Assembly (NCBI GenBank): GCA_921293015.1
Contig: OV121091.1
Location: 15,906,701 to 15,970,700 of the forward strand
Source: Phorcus lineatus
Taxonomy: Eukaryota > Mollusca > Gastropoda > Trochida > Trochidae
DNA length: 64,000 nt
Direction of reading: 5' to 3'
Positions 59,920 to 64,000 of this stretch are shown here, piece by piece. The notes below the pieces were generated by a model. It saw only the letters and a list, made by a program, of their open reading frames with translations, did no database searches and had not been told where the DNA came from. Made by a program: the position numbers and the translations under genes. Every line of letters begins with the position of its first letter. The first letter of the stretch is position 1.

Positions 59920-60205
59920 CAGATGTTCATATCAGAAGTCTCAACTAAGGTTCAACAGCACTTTAACTCTAACTATCGTAGACATGCAATCGGTATAAAA
60001 ACGAAACATTATCTTTGAGATGGAGACTGAAAATGTCGGAGATCCAGATGTGCTCCTCCCATTAGACTCCTCAGTCAGCCTAGAGCAGCTAGTCACTGAG
60101 TACCAGAGACAGTCTGGGTTATTTTCCACTCTTATGGGACGAGCATGCCATATGATGCTTATTTTGCGGTCATCAACCGGATCAAGATGATATGAATCAA
60201 AATCT
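59920..60205 (+). repeat. Conserved core, copy C
   Basis: Core 60005-60160 as in copies A and B. Upstream, 'ggtataaaaacg' (59990-60001) looks like a TATA box about 25-30 bp before the conserved stretch; the equivalent sites in A and B (tattaaca, taataaaaat) are weaker. Plus frame from 60020: METENVGDPDVLLP and on, with no family match; the minus frame is open for 93 codons across the whole segment. Confidence 0.75.
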
Positions 60206-60245
60206 CTCACGTTTTTCATCAAAATGAGGTGAGGTGATGTGGTGT

Positions 60246-60310
60246 CATCCTGCTAAATCATCGTATTTGAATCCGCTCAGCCAATTCCTTATAACCTTAT
60301 CTCTTTAAAG
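60246..60310. mobile_element. MULE-like MITE end, family CATCCTGCT, fragment
   Basis: Reads CATCCTGCTAAATCATCGTA then 'tttgaatccgctcagc', the left end of the 13.7- and 28.2-kb elements with a few changes. The right end is missing. Confidence 0.7.
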
Positions 60311-60418
60311 CCAAAAGCAGAGATGTAATGTATGCAGACGTTGAAATTATCTGTCGAATGTACGTGAACAATAGTTATGTAAGCTATCAGTTATGTAATC
60401 TGTCGCATATTATCAAGG

Positions 60419-60711
60419 TGAGGTGAGGTGAGTTTGTGTTTAACGCCGCTTACAAGATTATTTCACTTATATCGCGGCTGTTAGTATTATACACCATTGT
60501 GGCTATGCATTGCGGTGAAACCTGCGAGCATCGGCTGGAACTAGCGAACATGGGTGGTACTGTCCTGAAATTTAGTGTAGCATTGCACTCAAACCTGACT
60601 GCGTGTAGAACAGTTCTCTACTGCAGACAAAGTTGCCGAGTCCCTGGCAGGATTCGAATCACGGACCTCTTGCTCCGAAGCCGAACGCGCTAACCACTGC
60701 GCTATTCTCGC
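60419..60711 (-). mobile_element. tRNA-Arg-like SINE, copy 2
   Basis: Same family and orientation as 53770-54075; the tRNA-like head is at 60711 to about 60640 (A box 'tagcgcagtggttagcgcg', loop CTTCGGA). It lacks about 20 bp of the body (the 'gggagaaatcccg' stem region) and its tail carries repeated CACCT units (GGTGAGGTGAGGTGAG on the plus strand). Confidence 0.9.
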
Positions 60712-60922
60712 ACATTATCAACTCTGAATAGATATTCAGTCTGCTTCATGTAAGTTGCCGATGTTTGAATAATTGACGAGTGTCATTTTCTGGAATTCGA
60801 TCAAAAACACAACCGTAAAATTCCATATTGTGACTGTACTAATCAGAAATGCTTTGAATACACATTCTCCCCCAACAGTTAGTCAGAATATGAAATAACG
60901 TAACTGATAAACTTTTAAATAT

Positions 60923-61405
60923 TTGATTCCAAAAATGTACAACACTTACTGTAACTTAAGCGTTTGCATTGTTGCATATGATCACGTCTCTGGAGCCCTG
61001 AAGTCACTACATTGGCTTCCAGTCAATGCTAGAATTGACTACAAGATCATCAGTCTTGCCTTCAAGTGCTATCACGGAGGCGCACCCACCTACCTGTCGG
61101 ATACACTCAGTATATACCACCCTTCTCGTGCTCTACGTTCTGACACAAAGTCCCTCTTCACAGTCCCTAAAGTTAAGACTACCACATTTGGAAACAGAAC
61201 ATTCTCTTACGCAGCAGCATCAAAATGGAACTCTCTCCCAGAAACTCTAAAAGTCTGTCAATCCAGAACAACATTCTTAAAGAAACTAAAAACCCATCTG
61301 TTCCAGCAGTGTTACCATTGACTGCGCACCGGGCATACAATCTAGTGTGATGGATGCGCGCAATATAAGTGCAATTATTATCATCATTATTATTGTTGTT
61401 GTTAA
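60923..61405 (+). pseudogene. L2-like LINE 3' end (5'-truncated)
   Basis: The 132-codon frame (60923-61321) has the conserved C-terminal tail of L2/CR1-type reverse transcriptases: 'ALKSLHWLPVNARIDYKI', 'APTYLSDTLSIYHPSRALRS', 'FGNRTFSYAAASKWNSLP', 'FLKKLKTHLF'. The first 20 or so codons are probably not element sequence. It is followed by a short 3' UTR with 'gcgcaatataagtgcaatta' and an ATT/GTT tail, as in L2 elements, whose 3' ends carry short tandem repeats instead of poly-A. All catalytic parts are absent. The intact frame suggests a recent insertion. Confidence 0.88.
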
Positions 61406-61429
61406 TGTAATTCAAACATGCCTCATGCC

Positions 61430-63130
61430 TTTTTCAAAATGTTTCTTAAAAGTGAAATCATTATTCCAAGTACTCAAGGAGCTTGAATGGATATTCAACG
61501 TGAAATATTGACTATTTTCATAACCTTGACACATCGAAAATAAATGGACATGTTTTAAGAAATCATCTCCTGGCATGGCCTGTCTGTCAGCAGACTTATT
61601 AATTAATCCATTAGAGAGCTAACCGTTAGTATGACAGCAAGTGGGTTTTATTCCGTGTCCCGACAGTGTCAATAACATGTTATGATTTATAACTGATGAT
61701 TTCACGGATATAGTGTTACTTGTTTGTAATGAATGATAGACATTTCGATCTTTGTAATAGTAGGCACTGAATGTTCATGTTACGTGGTACGCACCTTCAT
61801 TCGAAAGTTAAAAATATATCAGGATTTTTCCAAATCTTTATCCGGCATGTTTGTCTCTGAAAGTAAATGTCCTGTAATTTTGATTTTGTTTGAACGTCAG
61901 TTGCATCACGTCAACTGCAGTGACATAGATTGTAGTTTCATCCTATGTCAGTATGTATAATGATCTTTCTTAAACGAATTACATGATCGTCAAGTCAATG
62001 TCGCAAGGTTTCATACTTTGGCACAATGAAATATACATTTAGTTCTTTTTGTCAAAACCATAATCACTTTTGACTAGTTTAACAAATTGACATCAAGTTC
62101 TTCTGTGTAGCTCAAGGGAAGATATACGATTTATGTTACGCTCTTGATCACTTACTTGAGAATTTAAAAGAAACTTGACCATTAGTCCCTTCAATTAACT
62201 GCCTAGATATGAAATATGAAGTAAAACTATGTTTTATACATTGAAGCATGACATGTGAAATAAACACAAATTAAACGTAATCGATTTCTTGGTCGCCTTG
62301 CCAAGATGCAAGACATACATTACAATTTAAATGATTTGTGTACATGTATTGGCAAGTGTGTGAAAAATCTCTCTGGGTACAGCTGTATACTTAATATGTT
62401 TGTTGCAAGCTTTGATGATTGTCACACAAGGGTTCACTTTAAAGAACTATGAAAATGAGATTCATGATTGAAGGGTTACAATTGAAATATATTCCTCGTC
62501 GTCTTATTGTTTTGTTTTTAATCTGACAAAAATGTATCAGTTATACATCTCTTCTATATAGACAACACGTATCATAATTAGCAGGTCAAGAACATATCAT
62601 GTAAGGATTGGATGAGAATAAAGTGAATGTTACGAAACATAAAATGTTTGCATGTATATTATCAGCGTTCATCAGCTAAATTAAACAACCCTTTTATTTG
62701 TGTATCAGAAAATATATATGCTTAGAGAATTCGAACACGAGGCAAAAATTGTTTAAACCTTCACCTTCCTCGGAATTGATATATAGATATCCACTGTTTA
62801 GTTATACTTAGAATAAAACTTCAGACAGAGATCTGCAACCTTTTGTAAGTGATTGACATATTCATAACAAAAACTGACGACATCCCTTTTTAAATCCTGG
62901 CTAGATGTGAAAAATATTTATCATTTCCTTTCTTTCAAGAAGGAAGTTATGATGCATTTTGGCCGTCTTACTTAATCAAGCAGCGACAATAACTTAATAT
63001 CAAATACTTCGTGTAAGTCACACGAATCTTCTTCACCGTTGGATATAACTTACTGTATCGTGTGTCCTACAGATTACAAATGCAAATTGAAATGTAAAAT
63101 CAACAATGACATCGACTTCAGTGCATTTAC
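61430..63130 (-). repeat. Paralogous block D, inverted
   Basis: On the minus strand it follows 51270-54700 in order: 63130-62890 matches 51270-51530, 62470-62440 matches 53462-53490, 62030-61970 matches 54075-54130 and 61680-61430 matches 54520-54700 (and 35815-36000). The LINE fragment at 51.9-52.7 kb, the direct-repeat segment at 52.8-53.5 kb and the SINE at 53.8 kb of block C are absent. Confidence 0.8.
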
Positions 63131-63309
63131 CAAGGTAAAGCAGTTTTGCAGTGTATTACAAGGATATGGATGTGATCATTAAAAAGGGTCTTTTTAAAAG
63201 TATCCTTTGTGGTCTAAATAGTGTACTGGTGCTTATTGGACCTTAATTTTAGCCTTGGCCTATATTACACATACGGGGGAAAATCACTAAGTTCATAGAA
63301 ATTATCATT

Positions 63310-63441
63310 GATACACCCTTGAAGACATCATCGTTGATGTCATTAGTGAGACAGGCCATCTGACGACAGTGTAAAGACATCCCTTCACGATCATTTACTT
63401 TAGATTTACAGCCATTGGAACACAGGTATCCTTTGTGAAAA
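63310..63441 (-). other. Possible small cysteine-rich exon
   Basis: On the minus strand a 'ctcattttcag' acceptor-like site precedes an open 42-codon stretch, 'NFHKGYLCSNGCKSKVN' through 'LHCRQMACLTND' to 'DDVFK', followed by 'ggtgtat', a weak donor. Cysteines are spaced C-x3-C-x14-C-x4-C. GC content rises over this stretch. No family recognised and no partner exon found; could be chance. Confidence 0.25.
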
Positions 63442-63479
63442 TTTCTGAAAATGAGCATGGTGCGATTATCTAGTGTCTC

Positions 63480-64000
63480 ATGAAAGATTAGGTGAATGCG
63501 ACCAAAATACATCAACGTATGGCCATTGTGTATGGGAAAGAAGCCCCTCGATATTCTACTGTCTTAAAATGGTCAGCTGCGTTAAGCGGGGCCACAGCCC
63601 CTTGGACGATGACCCACGGTCAGGAAGACCTGTTGATGCAATAAAGGTGATATGGTTGCACTGGTCCAGGGCTTAATCATGTCCGATCGTAGAATAAAGG
63701 TGGACGAACTATCTTCAGGGCGTGGCATTCCCAATGGTGTTTGCACAATACAATAACAGGAGCCTTCTATGCTGACTTGTTGAAGCAGTTGAGAGCGGCG
63801 ATGAAGAAAGTAAGGCGCCGCATGTTGACTGCGGGATTTATGTTTCTTCATGACAACGCTCCAGGGCACACTGAAGAGTCATATGACACAAGCTGCACTT
63901 GAACAATATGGCTTTGACCAACTTCACCATCCCTCCTACAGTCTAGATATGGCCCGAAGTGAGTTCTATCTGTTTCGTAATTTAAAATCACACTTTACTC
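63480..64000 (+). pseudogene. mariner transposase pseudogene (runs off the window)
   Basis: Broken frames give a mariner-type N-terminal domain ('YSTVLKWSA', 'KRGHSPLDDDPRSGRP') and the next domain ('DRRIKVDELSS', 'GIPNGVCT'). After a jump comes the C-terminal catalytic part ('GAFYADLLKQLR', 'FLHDNAPGHT', 'LHHPSYSLDMARSEFYLF'). The second catalytic D is in HDNAPGH; the D-x34-D position of mariner appears changed or lost in 'SLDMARSEF'. The region with the first catalytic D is deleted and several frameshifts are present. Confidence 0.88.

Noticed and set aside
59941-60222. 93-codon minus frame over conserved core C
   Set aside because: Open in C and partly in A and B, but interrupted by stops or indels outside the core; kept only as a possibility under the core findings.

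Overview
This window looks like AT-rich intergenic or intronic DNA from an invertebrate animal, most likely a mollusc and perhaps a gastropod. The reasons are the lack of any compact gene order, decayed Tc1/mariner, LINE and tRNA-derived SINE copies, SINE tails of the GTGAGTGAGTGAG / TTTAACGCCGC type that I associate with mollusc genomes, and degenerate GTCCGTCC and 'gacctt...tttcaagg' repeats. The phylum is inference from repeat style. The only long intact reading frame is a Tc1-like transposase at 28918-29901. I recognise no host gene, rRNA or canonical tRNA gene and no CRISPR array. Small host exons could be hidden.

Layout. 1-13 kb is mostly unremarkable AT-rich sequence with a tRNA-headed repeat (4.7 kb), a hairpin-bearing element with TGACGTCA palindromes (6.36-6.72 kb) and a short hairpin (10.1 kb). 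13.7-20.4 kb holds a MULE-like MITE, microsatellites and a SINE-like repeat. 20.5-22.6 kb is a degraded LINE on the minus strand, split by a tRNA-Tyr-like SINE. 23.7-49 kb holds old paralogous blocks broken up by a hAT-like element, a MULE-like MITE, the Tc1 element, a CACTA-like element, a Tc1 pseudogene, a second CRE element, a nested MITE/SINE region, a Tc1 pseudogene split by another MITE, and a MITE with 130-bp inverted repeats. 48.7-54 kb has two LINE C-terminal fragments and a tRNA-Arg-like SINE. 54-60.2 kb is a third paralogous block with an exact 120-bp tandem duplication. 60.2-64 kb has a MITE fragment, a second SINE, an L2-like LINE 3' end, an inverted paralogous block and a mariner pseudogene cut by the window edge.

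Two themes explain most of the structure. First, at least three direct, diverged copies of one DNA block (about 23.7-31.3, 35.8-45.2 and 54.5-60.2 kb) and an inverted partial copy (61.4-63.1 kb) lie in the window. Younger transposons in one copy can be compared with the empty site in another. Inside the blocks, a roughly 120-bp core near 27.4, 41.7 and 60.0 kb is far more conserved than its surroundings; it is the best candidate for an undescribed functional element. Second, at least four TIR elements share 9-bp target duplications, pointing to active Mutator-like (MULE) non-autonomous families.
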